The translations under genes and the position numbers were made by a program. Below the pieces are notes generated by a model that did not search any database, was not told the origin of the DNA, and saw only the letters and a list, made by a program, of their open reading frames with translations. Of a stretch of DNA of 64,000 nt, positions 40,201 through 54,200 are shown in pieces (the first letter of the stretch is position 1; every line of letters starts with the position of its first letter). The DNA comes from Lucifuga dentata (taxonomy: Eukaryota; Chordata; Actinopteri; Ophidiiformes; Bythitidae), in NCBI GenBank assembly GCA_014773175.1, contig VXCM01002087.1, forward strand, positions 1 through 64,000. Direction: 5' to 3'.

Positions 40201-43200
40201 TAATGTGACTGACTCATCTAAATTATGTTGACAGTTTCTTTTTCTTTTTTTAATCCGTTGTGAAACTTTGCATACTGGGTCACTGTGGAATTTGGAATAG
40301 ATTATGTGCCACATAGACTACAAAATCCTCAATCCACCTGATTGCAAAAAATATATATATATATATTATAGGAAGACATCAAACTGATGTGTGATAATAA
40401 CAAAAGGGGCAAAAAAAAGAGTTGATCATCTCATATTTGTTCTTGCGTTTTTTTTTAAATATAGGTATTCTTATGTGATTATTTGATCGATTCTGCAACA
40501 GATCGATCAAATAATCAGATTACAATGCCTGTATTTAAAAAAAAAAAAAAANTTAAAAAAAAAAAAAAGAAGTGAGAATAAATATGAGATGATCAACTTT
40601 TTTTGCCCCTTTGTTATTGTCACACACCAGTTCTACAAAACATCTATTAAATACAACTTAATCCACTGTTGGAATCAACTCCTGCTCATTTAAAATTTGG
40701 GAAGGTGTTCCTCAGGGCTCTAGTCTTGGGCCTCCTCTGTTTTAACAAATAAATAAATCTCTGTTTTAGCAAATGTTATTTGTTAAAACAGAGGAGGCCC
40801 AAGTATTATTATGGTATTATCGTCTTCAGTGTGTCATTCATTCTCACCCAGATGGTGAAATTAAATAAAAAAAATATAGCAGAAACACTGACAGTGACAT
40901 TAGTTATCACTTGGTGAGGATCATTAGCATGCTATCATCTGTACATGTGGAGATGGATGAGTAGAGCGCATGAAGATTTATTGAAAACAATTTGGAACTC
41001 TACAGCAAGGGAAAAGGGTGGGACTAATGCAGTTTTTGACAAATATTGATATGTAACACACATATCCAACATAGAGCTGCATGGAAGATGATGTATGTCT
41101 CTGCCAGGGAATATAGTTCCAGGAGAAGACAATTTTTACCAAGAAATTAAAAATCACTGTCTCTTCTACATTTGGACATAAGCGTTAGAGGCGAAACATT
41201 GAATTTTAAGGTGAGTATATCACTGGAACATTTGATTTTAAAAGATTAGGGGATTTGAAAAAAAAAAAAATAACAGGAATAAAATACGGTTTTATATTTT
41301 GGAAATTGGTTATCAGTAATGTAACATATATTGCAGTCATCCTCAAAGTCTGGATTCCGGTCCAGATCTGGACCGAACCACAACTGTCTCCGACTACTGA
41401 GCAAATTATACTTTTCATATATTATCTTCAAGACATTGCTGTGACGCAACGAGTCAAAATTTTCCTTTCTCCACTCATCCAGATGGTGAAATTAAGCAGC
41501 GGAGAAAGTGAAACCGAATGTCCGGCTGCTCCGCTGTCTGTGTGAGAATCTCTCCTCTGCTTTGGTTTGGTCCAATCACATTCAGCGTCCCGTCATCTCC
41601 ATGACAACGATGGGTTGACACAGCGTTGGGCTCATTGAGAGTTGACAGCGCAGCTAGTTTCCTCACCTCCCCCACTTGACGCCTTAAATTAGGATCCCAA
41701 TCCGACCCTGGCTTGACTGACCTTAATAAACAGACCTTTGTCTTATTGAAAATTTTCTTTAAGATTTGTGTTTGAGTACTGATATGTTGTATATATTGGG
41801 CTCAAACATGCACAATCGCCGGTATGGTCCTTTAAGGCTTTCAGCGTTACATTACTTTGTGTCCAGTGGATCTACTTAACGTTGAGTTGAGCCGTCTGGC
41901 ATGTAAGGGGAGATATGTGTGTGTGGCGTTTAGCATAACGGCGTGGCCCGGCTGTGTGAAACAAAGAGCTTAGTGACCACGCCGTGCTGCGCCGGGGCAA
42001 ACAGAGGCACGGCCTGTTTTTACATTGTGCATTATGTGCATGTGATGGTGTGTCAGTCTTGAATTCATGACGGAACCATGAGGCCACATCGAGCGGAATG
42101 GGTTCCTCTCCAAAGACTTTAACACAGATCCACATTCTTCTCTTCTGTGTCATTTCCCTTTAATTAAATTATAATTATGCTGTTGTGCTGTTAGTTTTAT
42201 ATTTAGTAGTTGAATTTTCACAAACGGACTCAATGGCGCCAGAAAAATTTATTTGTGGTCTCAGTCAGCCAATAACGGAAGTTATAAGTTATGAATGATG
42301 TAAGCTGTAATTGAATGGTTTGATAAAAGGATTCAGAAGATTCAGATTTTAGTGATGTGCAATGTAAACATGCACGTGTTAATACTTTAAGAAGTTAAGT
42401 CATGTTTGTTATTTTTACTTTATAAATGAACTAATATAATATTTCACTAGGAATGGTATATATTGAATGTCCTACCTTACAAGACAGTCCATACATTGAA
42501 AACAGCTAGCTTATTAAAGGTCACTATATCACTATACCAGTGATTTTGCACGTTTGAACCCACACATTACTGTCAGATTTCAAATAAAATTCTAGTTTTC
42601 ATATTATTTTCACCAAATCCTCTAATCTAATTCAGATCATACATGCACCTTAAAATTCATTGTTTTTCCTGCTAACATGTACGCTCAAATGTAGAAAGCA
42701 AGATCATTTTTAATTTCTTGGTAAAAGTCGTCTTCTCCTGGGACGATATTTCCTACGATGGAGACACATTTTCTTTAATTTTTACTAAAAATTTAATAGA
42801 TGTGTTCGCTGTGATGGATTACATATCTCAAGCACATTTCAAATCTCTGCAAGTTGAGTTTTATGGCATACTGGAATGAACTGAAAACAATGGCAGTCTG
42901 GAAGGTAGGAGAAACAAACCCAAAATGTGCCGCTCCAGTAGTATGTTTTGGAAAGTGGTTGGCAGTAATGTAACGTGTATGCGGGTTGTATTTATTAGGC
43001 TCAAACGTGCAAAACCAGTCTTGGTCTGGTTCCAACTGTAGAGTGGTTTGTTTGTGGTGTGAACATGACCCACACTAATTTCGAATCAACTATGAGGACA
43101 TGTAATGATCTATTGATTAATCTAGAACCGGAGAGGGTTGCGTGTCCTTCACCTTCAATGTTACTGCCGTGAAATTTGTTTTATGTTGGATGCTCGTCAG

Positions 43201-46200
43201 CTGTCTGCTACTTAAAATCATTAAACACATCGAATGCAAAACAAACTTTACTGCAGTTAAGCTGCACCTTTGATTAGACAGAAGCAGATGCTGTCAAACA
43301 ATCGTAAACTTACATGTTCAGGTGAACATGTTAAAGGTTAGCGTGTGGTTGTATGTGCTCAGCGTGTGCTCCATTCTCCTGTTCAGCTGTCTGAAGGCAG
43401 CACGTCTTAATGAAATCATGTGAAGCAACGTGGTTCTCCACATATTGTCTTGAATTAAATTCAGCTTCTGCTGCTATAGTTTTGTTGGTATAGGGACCAA
43501 ATGATGACTATGATGAGGAAAATACCCCAGTGCTGTCTCTGTTCATGTTATTTAGTTTTCCCAGCATATAAAACTTTTACCTGTTTTCTTTTTTTTTCCT
43601 CTTACTCCCAGATATTTCTGACCAATGAGCAGAGCGACTGCTCTCACATGACATTTGCTGCTAGATTTTGGTTTGAATCCATTGTTTTCCTGCATGAAAC
43701 CAAACCAAACCAAGCGGTAATAGCAACTTTCTAACAATTAGGTCCTCGATTCGGACCAGCAAACCGGCTAAAAACGCCCTGATGTTATTATCTAAGAGTG
43801 ATCTGTTGTGTGATGCTGCAACATAATAAAAGTAAAATATTTCATAAAGAACCTAGAGTCCATAATATTTCCCAATTGTTCATGACAGCATGAACTGAGC
43901 ACCATATTAACCACCTTGTTATTTTGTCTCACCTCTTTCCTTTCAGCTTCCGATCAAAGTTGGACATCAGAACACTCACACCAAAGTCAGCACCGAGCAC
44001 AACAAGGAATGTCTGATCAACATCTCCAAGTACAAGTTCTCCCTCGTCATCAGCGGCCTCACCAACATCCTCAAAAATGTCAACAACATGGTAAATCTTC
44101 CGCAGCGTCTCGACTATTTAAGCACGCAAAGTTTTGTCATTGTATCACGAATTTGTACACCAAACAGGACGTGGTTTTTGTGAATAGTTACATTAATTTA
44201 CTACAAAAAATGGAGTCAGCATCAAGTGATAATGATCTAGTCCTGATTTTCCTTCACAAAAGCAGAAAAAAACAGATTCTGGGTGCATCAATACCAAAGA
44301 GGAGCAAAGAGCAGAGAGAATTTCTTTGTTTGATACAGGAATTAAAGCTTTATCGCGACCGCTTTCGGACAATTCCTGAGCTGAGGATCATCCCACTGTT
44401 GTAATAATGAAGCTCTTCAGCCGTCCTACAGGTTGTCTTTATAATCGTTGTCCTTATAATTTTTCCTTTTATCATACAGGACAGCGTTGTGCGGCACAAA
44501 AGCAACCCGGCAAGCCGCCGCTTTGACTCTTTTGAGTGCGACGTTACCAGCAAACGACACTTAGATTGGTCCGATGTGTTGTGTTCACAGGTGAAAAGTT
44601 GGAAAAATTTAGCTTGAGCTGAAAAAAATTAATGCCCCCCACAATTGATATGAAAAGCTCCATTAACAGAGCATGAGTTTGAAAAATATCATTAATGCGG
44701 AATATATTTGCATGTATTATTCCCCTCTAGTATGTAAAGGCCTTTATGCTGTGTCAGCGCTTTTTTTTTTGTTTTTTTGAATAATGTCTGGATTTCTCTG
44801 TGACATATAAGCCTCACATGTGGCGACAAAACACTGATCAGGAAATTGTTTTGGTAATCAGAAACCTCATCCTCTCAAGGCCTGTATAAAGGCCAAGTTA
44901 TACTTCCACACAGACAAGTATGCACACAGTAGCGGACACAATTCTGTTTATACTACTGGCATCTGCTTGGAAACACATTCCACACTTATGCAGTAGCAAT
45001 AGAATAGAGAAGAGTAGCATAGTGTAGAGTAGAATAGCATAGAGTATTGTAGAGTAGCATAAAGAAGTGTAGAGTAGTGTAGAGTACTATAGCATAGAGT
45101 GTGTAGAATAGGTAGCATAGAGTAGAGTAGCATAGCAGTGTAGAGTAGCACAGCATAGAGTAGTGTAGAGTAGCATAAAGTAGTGTAGCGTAGAGTAGTG
45201 TAGAGTAATATAGCACAGAGTGTGTAGAATAGCGTAGCGTAGAGTAGCATAGCATTGTAGAGTAGCATAGAGTAGCATAGCATCGACTCATGTAGAGTAG
45301 TGTAGTGTACAGTACTGTAGTGTAGAGTAGCATAGCATAGAGTAGTAGAGTAGCGTAGCATAGAGAAGCATAGAGTAGCATAACATAGAGTAGTGTAGCA
45401 TAGAGAAGCGTAGAGTAGCATAGCACAGAGTAGTATAGCTTAGATTAGTGTGGAGTAGCACAGCATAGAGTAGTGTAGGCAAGTGTAGCATAGAGAAGTG
45501 TAGAGTAGCATAGCATAGAGAAGCGTAGAGTAGCTTAGCATAGAGAAGTGTAGAGTAGCATAGCATAGAGAAGTGTAGAGTAGCATAGCATAGAGTAGTG
45601 TAGGCAAGCGTAGCATAGAGAAGCATAGAGTAGCGTAGCATAGAGAAGCGTAGAGTAGTGTAGCATAGAGTAGCGTAGAGTAGCTTAGCATAGAGAAGCG
45701 TAGAGTAGCGTAGCATAGAGAAGTGTAGAGTAGTGTAGCATAGAGAAGCGCAGAGTAGCGTAGCATAGAGTAGTGTAGAGTAGCACAGCATAGAGTAGTG
45801 TAGGCTAGCGTAGCATAGAGAAGCGTAGAGTAATGTACAGTACTCTACGCTACACTACTAGAGTAGTGTAGCGTAGAATAGTGTAGAGTAGCGTAGAATA
45901 GCATTGAGTACCGTAGAGTAGCATAGCATAGAGTAGTGTAGCATAGAGTAGAGTAGCGTAGCACAGTCTCAAAAAGTTGGAGGTAGGCGAATGTCTGCAC
46001 AGAGGCCAATGCGTACAACCTCTGACGTGAACAGATGGCGAAATTTACGTCACGCAGACCCTCACGTACGCGGAAAGTACTCATGAATGTATTTTAAGTT
46101 ATATATACTGGAATGTATTTTAAGTTATATATACTGGAATGTAGAAATTAAGTTAACCCCAAATTTATGTTTTTTGTGCCCAGTTGTATGAAAGGCAGAA

Positions 46201-48217
46201 TGTTATGAATTTGGCGTAATCAAATAGTGCAATTAATGAGTTGCAAGATTTTCTGTTCCACCGGAGAAAAATATTTGATGCTCAAATGAGACTTTTTGGC
46301 CAGAGCAGCACAGCGATCAGGAGTCTGACGTTGACGAGTGTTCTATAAACACCTAACCTGAGCTTTGATAAAGCTTATTTTTGTAATAAATAATGCTGAC
46401 TGAATGATGTTTCTGCTTGTCTCCATAGCGGATATTTGGGGAAGCTTCGGAGAAGAACCTCTACCTCTCCCAGCTCATCATCCTGGACACACTGGAGAAG
46501 TGCCTGGCTGGGGTNCCCCCACCCCAGTACCTTGCTGTAAAAACATGTTTCAAAGGACCATACCAGAGATTTTTCATGTTCAAGCCCAATAAATGCTACC
46601 CGCATATACGCTACATTACTGACAGCCACTTTCCAGAACAATATAATTTTAATTTTATTTTTGTATTTTTAGCTGTCCTGTTATTTTGCCAAATCCTTAA
46701 ATTTTTGCAAAATCAAATGTTCAGGTGATACACCCACCTTAAAATTCAAGGTTTCACCTGCTAACACATACGTTTGAATATAGAATGGGCGGTTATTTAA
46801 TTTCCTCTGTAAAAGCCATCTTCTCCTGGAACTATATTCCCTGGCAGATAAATGTACTTTGTTCCATGCAGCTCCATGTTGGAATGTTTAAATAAATTTT
46901 CTTCAACAATTTAATAGACGTTATGTTCACAGTATATGAAGTATTTGTATGGATTATTGAGTTGAAGCGTGTTTCAAGCCTTTACAAATTGATTTTTGAA
47001 GCGCAGTGTGATAAACTGAAACCAATGTCAGTCTGGAAGATACGGAAAACATATTCTAATATTGACGCTCCAGTAGTATATTTTGGGAAATAGTTGTCAA
47101 TAATATAATATACATGCGAGTTGTATATGTTGGACTCAAACATTCAAAACCACTGCTATGGTCCTTTAACAGGTCACTTGATTACCTGAGTGAAGATGCC
47201 CCCCCAACTAACGCAGAACTCCTGGAAAATTGTCTTAGTCATTCTTGTTACGTTTGTGTTGGTTTGTGCTGCTCAAATTTGCGTTTGTGCTGCTATCTTT
47301 TTTTTTTTATATTAACCAATATTTTTATTAGTCATTCACAACTTCACTCAGTCCATTTAATTTAGAATTATTTTGATTTTTAAAAACGATGGGTGCGTTG
47401 GTTTTTCAGAAAAGGAGTTGGCTCCTCCTTGAAATGGGTGAAACAAACTAATTTTTCATTTGTTTTAACCTTTAATAATAAATAACATGAATCCAACTGG
47501 TTATCAACAACCAATAAAGTAGCGGCTGAATTTTAATATCAGTTATTACGTCTGGCTGGAATTGGTCTATTCCCTTCTAACCTTCTTCTAAAATGTTGAA
47601 TGAAATTACCCGATCTTGTGTTTTTCAAGCCCTTTGATTTGACTTCCACACCTCCGTGGCATGCCTGCGGAGCGGAAACAGGAAGTCTCCCACCAAATCT
47701 ATCCATCCAGCATCCATCTGCGTTAGTCTTTGAAACCGAACCCAGAAATGATTCAGAATCTGAGTTGTGCTTGTTCTCATGTGGACACGAGCCTCTGGTA
47801 ATGTACTTATCGCCTATCAATCATGCTCCCCCTCGGCTGAGAGAGGTNGGACACGAGCCTCTGGTAATGTACTTATCGCCTATCAATCATGCTCCCCCTC
47901 GGCTGAGAGAGGTATCTTGGCGGCCCAGCAGGCCTGGATTACATTTGCAGGCGTTTCCTCAGTTTGACAAGGTGGGAGCCGAGCATCTGATGGGAGTCGC
48001 TTTCAGCTTCCTGTATAGGTTTTTGTCATTAGTTTTCACAAATCAAAGCCAGGTGTAGTTATGGTTGTATTTAAGATTTAGTTTACTTTTTTATTTAGAA
48101 GAGGACATCAAGTTCATCAGGGTTTAGATGGAGGATTTCAATTCTGCCTCAAAAGACATTGGATATGCCTTCAGATTTGACTTCTTAGCAACACACCTGC
48201 ATTAATGCAGCACCTTG

Positions 48218-48250
<33 letters not shown>

Positions 48251-51200
48251 TCCAGTCCACCTAAATTGCAGTTTAGCATCTTTCCTGAACAGTCCAAAGC
48301 TGTGGAATATAATTAAGTTTCAGCGTCTCCACTTGGGCCAGCTGATGCAGTTTTTTGAGAAATGACCTAAAGCCGCTCGTGAGTTTTAACAGGGAGGATA
48401 AAATCAGTCAAACAGACAAAGCACTTCCTCTCTTTTGCTGACTGCCTTCCTTTTATTTGTCACCCTCCTCAGCAATCCAAGGACTGCTTGCGTCTGGATG
48501 AAACCATGCTGGTCAAACAGCTCCTGCCAGAAATCTGCCATTTCATCCACACGTACCGCGAGGGCCACCAGCACGCTGCCGAACTCCGCGCCTCAGCCTC
48601 CGCCGTCCTCTTCTCTCTGAGCTGCAACAACTTCAGCGCTGTCTTCAGCCGCATCTCCACCAGGTAGCTGATGGTTCCAGTTTGTCACAAGTTGCTGTGT
48701 AGCCAGTCCAGACTCTTAAAGGACCATACCAGTGATTTTGCATATGTGCGCCCAATAAATACAATCTGTATACATGCTACATTACTGCCAACCATTTTCC
48801 AAAAGCTAGTGGAGCAGTAAATATTAGAGTTGTTTTTCCTACCTTCGAGACTGCCATTGGTTTTGGTTCATTCCAGTATGCTATTAAAATCAATTTGTAA
48901 AGACCTTAAGCATGCTTGAGATAAATAATCCATCACAGCAAAAAAACTTAAAATTTTTTGTCGAAGTCACTTGATTTAACTGATGCAACATGAAGCTGCA
49001 TCACAGAAAATGATGGCTTTTTATGGAGAAATTGAAAACACCACCATGTCTGCTGCAATCATACGTAAAGGCCTTTTCACACCAGAGACGAATCATACAT
49101 GTAAATACTTCACACATTAATAATATTTTTTAAACTCACGCCCCATTAATGAAGTCTTTCACATCAACGACAGCGTAACCCTCGATGAAACTGCTGCATT
49201 TATTTCTTTGAATCAAGATCAATTTTTCCACCTTTTTGCCCATAAATACAACATGTCAGTTGCTGGTTAAGTCATACTCAAAACATTCAACATGTTAGAT
49301 CTTCTGATTGTTTTTGTGTCACAGAACACTGTCCTGTATGATAGTGTATCACCTGAAAATTAGATTTTTGAATTAGATTTTGAAAGATTAGGGAGTTTGT
49401 CAAAATAATGTTTTAGAAAATGGTTGGCAGTAACATAATATTTATATGGGTAGTATTTATTGGGCTCAAATGTGCGATATCACAGGTATAATCCTTTAAA
49501 TCAACATAGCAACATAGGCTTTTTTAACTCAGCACAATTTGTATAGAAATGGAAACAAAGCTCCTTTTTGCTACTGTTCAGAAATGAATGGACAAGCATT
49601 TCTCTGGTTTCCTGCCACAGTCCAAAGACATGCAGGTCAGGTGACTTGGAAACTCCCCGTAGGTGTGAATGAGTTAGTCTCTGTGTTTGCCTTTGATAGA
49701 TGGATGAACCGAGCAGGACGTACCCTGCCTCTCGCCCAGTGAATGCTCGGATAGCCTTTAGCCCCCTGAGACCCTGCACAGGATCAGCAGGTATAGAAAG
49801 CGGATGGATGGACATAATTAGTTGGACATAGCCTGAGAGTTTCCTCTTCACCCAGTCTGCATGTCGTTTGACAGCTGGTGGAAACTGGAGCAACCAGGAC
49901 ATTTTTGCTGTGTTGCGGCAGAGCTAATGCTGTGTTTGTTGCGTACTCTGAACTCGGAATTTTCGACTTCTGACAGGAGAAAAATCAAAGAAAACGCCAC
50001 CGCAAGTTGAAATTCCGGCTTAGAAAGTCGGATAAGCTTTCCCAACCCTGAGTTCAGTATGGATGCCATGTCAACATGGCTTCTTGCACCGTAAATGGTA
50101 ATTTCCCTATTTATAAATGAACATTTAGAAGTATTTTCTTTAAATCAATTCTGTATATAGACAGTAACAGATTAAATATGTAACACTGACAATGCAGAAG
50201 CTGTGTTGAAAAGCAAAGAAAATGTTAAAACAAAGCTTCTTTTGGTCCTTAATGACATAATTCCATTTTCCAACTTTGCAGTTTTGAAGTACAACAAACG
50301 CAGCGTAAACCTAAACACTGGTATTGATGTTCACACTTTCATACTGGCATTGTCCAGTATGAAAGTCTGGAAGTATAAATGCATGTTAAGATGAAGATGC
50401 TGGAAAAGGGGATACATAACGTTCAGCAAAAGACTTTCACCATTCAGGAAACGGTAACACTTTTCCACTGTCGAGCTGAACGGTTCTGAGCACAGAGAGG
50501 AACGGTTACAAAGTGTTTCCACCTTGAAACGGTTTAGCGCGGAACGCTTACAAATCATGCCCAGCACGGTTTTCTCATGCTCAGCACAGCAGAACCTTTT
50601 CGATAGGCGGGTGTAATGATGTAGGAGTTCACTGATTGGTTTGCTTCAGTTTTGTGGCTCTGCATCTGATAGATGAGTCATGAGTCAAAGGATAAGTCGG
50701 ATATTTTTTAAGTTAAACCTTTTATTTTAAATGTCCGGCGTAATTTTGTTGATACGGAGTATTTTCAGCGATCGGTGCAGTAATCTCATCTCTGCTGCTT
50801 TCACTTGCATCACTTGCTGTCTGGTTTTAGCCGCCCCACAGATGGAGACAGAAATGGTAATGTCCCCACGAATGCAGAGTAGTGTGAAACGTTATGAAGC
50901 AGCCTTGGTAACTGTTTGACCCCACAGTGGAAAAGCGCTCAAAGTCTCCATGTTTCTTTGATCCCATTGACCAATACATTCAAAGCAGGTGAACATATCT
51001 GGTGTCTTCTCACTGTCCAGGTTACAGGAACTGACAGTGTGCTCAGAGGACAACGTGGACGTCCACGACATCGAGCTGATGCAGTACATCAACGTGGACT
51101 GCTCTAAGCTTAAGAAGCTACTGCACGGTAAACTTCTAACATTCTTACAACCACATGTGATCAGGCTCAGCACCTCTTAAAGGACCATACCGGCGATCAT

Positions 51201-54200
51201 GCATGTTTGAGCTCAATATGTACAACCCATCGTCATCAAGGTTGTTTTTTTTGTTGTATTTTGTTTTGTTAATTATGTCGTGTTTAATTGCTGTTTTTAT
51301 CTCATTTCAGAAACTGTAATGAAGTTCAGAGCTCTAAAGAAGCCCGCCCAACTAGCGGTCATTAACAGTTTAGAAAAGGTAATTCTCCTAATGCTGTGTT
51401 ACTGTTCAGAACCGTAATGATCGACATTACAGGTGGAATTTATTTTTAAATAAGTTAAATAAGTGCTAAATAAGTGCTGTGAAAATTTAAGCTCATTCCT
51501 AAAGATTTTCCCTTACGTTAATTGGCACATCGTTGTTGCATTAACAATACGTTGTTGTAAGGCGTGTCACAGGTAAAAGCCAACGAAGATCAGCGTGTTC
51601 ATAAATTGCTGCATGTCATTTATGCTAATTCCTCTGTTAAAGCAAAGTTGACATGTTCAGTCGGCGAAGGAAGCCTAAAATCTGTGTGTGTGTGTGTGTG
51701 TGTGTGTTGCCTGTGGGACTGAGACGTGGAGCGCTGGGGTTGATGCGTGAGGAACAAGTGCAAGTGTCATGAGAGTGTGTACGAGATCAGATGAAAAGTC
51801 ACCATTTAAATACAGTGACTGATCAACTGTGGATTTATCTATCAAATTTATTGATCACATAGCTTGAAATGTCACCCAGATTTTGTACCGCTAAAATTTA
51901 CCACCAGACTGAAACAGTCTTAATTTTTGTTTGTCAGTGTGTTTTACGAATCGCTTCCCCGACATACAAATGACAAAATACCGTAGTAACACCTCGTTCA
52001 AGGCAAACGCTAAAAGATGCTGCTAAGAGGCGTTTATGAATGAGGGAACATGGCTGTTTGATGAAATTTACCCTTATCGACATGTTAAATCTGGCGCTGT
52101 GTTTTATGAATTCCACCCTTTGAGTGCTCTGACAAAACATTATGGCTTTTTTTTCCTTTTTTTTTACAGTCTTAATTAGTTTGATGTCAGTTGTTTTAAT
52201 GGGTCACTGGCATTTGACAGTTGGCACTGAGGGAACATCAGTTACACACTGATTTTACAAATAATACTTGTGTTGGAGAGTTTGAGCTCAAATTGCCAAA
52301 GAAAAGTGAGAGAGAAATCAGAGTTTAACAGCCGTTATTATATATAACAATGTCATCTTTCCACAGGCCTTTTGGAATTGGGTAGAGAATTATCCAGACG
52401 AGTTCACCATGCTCTACCAGCGGCCACAGGCAGACATGGCAGGTACGTACGACCATGTTGAATGTTCATCGTAAACAGATCAGAATCAGAATACTGTATC
52501 TCCTTCAGGAAATTATAGGATAATGATGCATCGATAATCATTTTTACAGATTGAAGTGGGGAGTTTTTGTTTGCTGGATTTTGCTAAAACTTTAAAGAAG
52601 AATAATTTCACTGTTTTGTTTTCACTTTATTAGATTTTTTTTTTTTAAGCTTTTTGAATTTCTCCTAATCTTCCAGTCATTGCTTTCTGCTTATTGCATT
52701 GCAGTATGAGAATCTACGCTACAGGCCAGAAGTTTGAGGCCAAACCCAGATTTAACAAAAAAATCAGCAATACACTGTTTGTTTCACAATTTATTGAACA
52801 GGAAATGACAAAAATATATAAAATAAATGTAACTAATTAGTTTTTAAGAAGAATTAGTCAACAGCAGCACATTCTGTAGCCACTCTGGCTACAGAAATGA
52901 TTAGTAATGAAGGCATCAGTGTGTATTAGTGCAGCACTCCTGTTGTGTTCCAACTCCCTGCTGATGTGTTTTAACATTCTATTCAANGGGGGGGGGGGGG
53001 TTCAGTATTTGGAGCAGAGAGATCTGGAGACTTGGTCCAAGTTAAAGAAAGAGAATTACCATTCCAACCTTCGAAGACACGCAATTCCATCCGGTTTACA
53101 AATTATTGATGAAAATTTCATCCTTCAACAGGACAATGATCCAAAACATTCATCAAAATTATGCTAAAATTACGAACATTCAAAAGAGAAGCAAAAGATT
53201 TTGAGAATTCTGACTTGGCCAGAGGAGGTTACTTTGACAAAACCAAAGTCTGAGTCTGAAATGACTTCAAAGTGCTTTGATGATGACAAATTCTTTTTGA
53301 AAACTAATTAGTTACATTTATTTTATATATTGTTGTCATTTCTCGTGCAATAAATTATAAAACAAACAGTGTATTGATGATTTTTTTTTTTAAATCTGGG
53401 GGTGGCCTCAAACTCCTGGCCTGTAGTGTATGTTGTAACTTGGTTGCGATATGTCATCCCCCACATCATATTTGTGCTGGTTAGCTACGTTATTAGTCTG
53501 TTATTTTTGTGTGGTTTTATACTAAAAAGTGTGCGTTTATTGGAGTTTATTCCTACTGGTTGGCGCTTTCAAGTGCAGGTGGGGAAACTCCAGCATCACG
53601 GACTTGTGAACTGGTCATGACAGGATGACTGTCAGCTGGATTTGTTTTCCTATTTGTTATATAGATCTTTAAAATTATTCTGATAATCATTTATTAATTT
53701 TGATTTGTCACACATAATAGCTTTAAAAGTGAAGCTAAGTGGCTAGCATTAACTGTGTGTATATGTGCGTGTGTTTGCGGACCCTCAGAGTCTGCTGAGA
53801 GGCTGTTTGACTTGGTGGACAGCTTTGCAGAGAGCGCGAAGAGAAAAGCAGCAGTTTGGCCTCTGCAGATCATTCTCCTCATCCTCTGCCCAGAAATCAC
53901 ACACACCATCTCCAAAGACACTGTGGACGAAAGCAAAGCCAATAAGGTACGAGGAAGTGACGCACGGTTGATGAGCGCCAACTTTATCGGCAAAAAAATG
54001 TAGAGAAGTATCACATTTCCTGCTCTGTTGGTAAATATTGGTCTAAAAGTTTGTAAAAAGGGATTGGGAATAATGGAAGAGAGAAAGACAGCCTGGCAGT
54101 GTCACCAAAACATGGAGGTGAACTATGCAGCTTTTAACACATTGAAAAAAATGGCGTTGAAGGTTTTTTGTAAACAAGTTAAGAAATGGATTATGGATTT

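Noticed and set aside
40725..40803. Perfect hairpin considered as a microRNA precursor
   Set aside because: The arm is a LINE reverse-transcriptase fragment and pairing is perfect for the whole arm, better explained by retrotransposition snap-back.
43916..44404. 162-codon plus ORF overlapping nf1 exon 2
   Set aside because: Wrong frame relative to nf1 exon 2; the Gln/His-rich start is an out-of-frame reading of the exon.
44948..45791. Minus-strand ORFs of 108-167 codons rich in Leu, Tyr, Ser, Thr
   Set aside because: They arise because the reverse complement of the TAGNN satellite lacks stop codons in every frame. Several frames are open at once and the protein is pure repeat.
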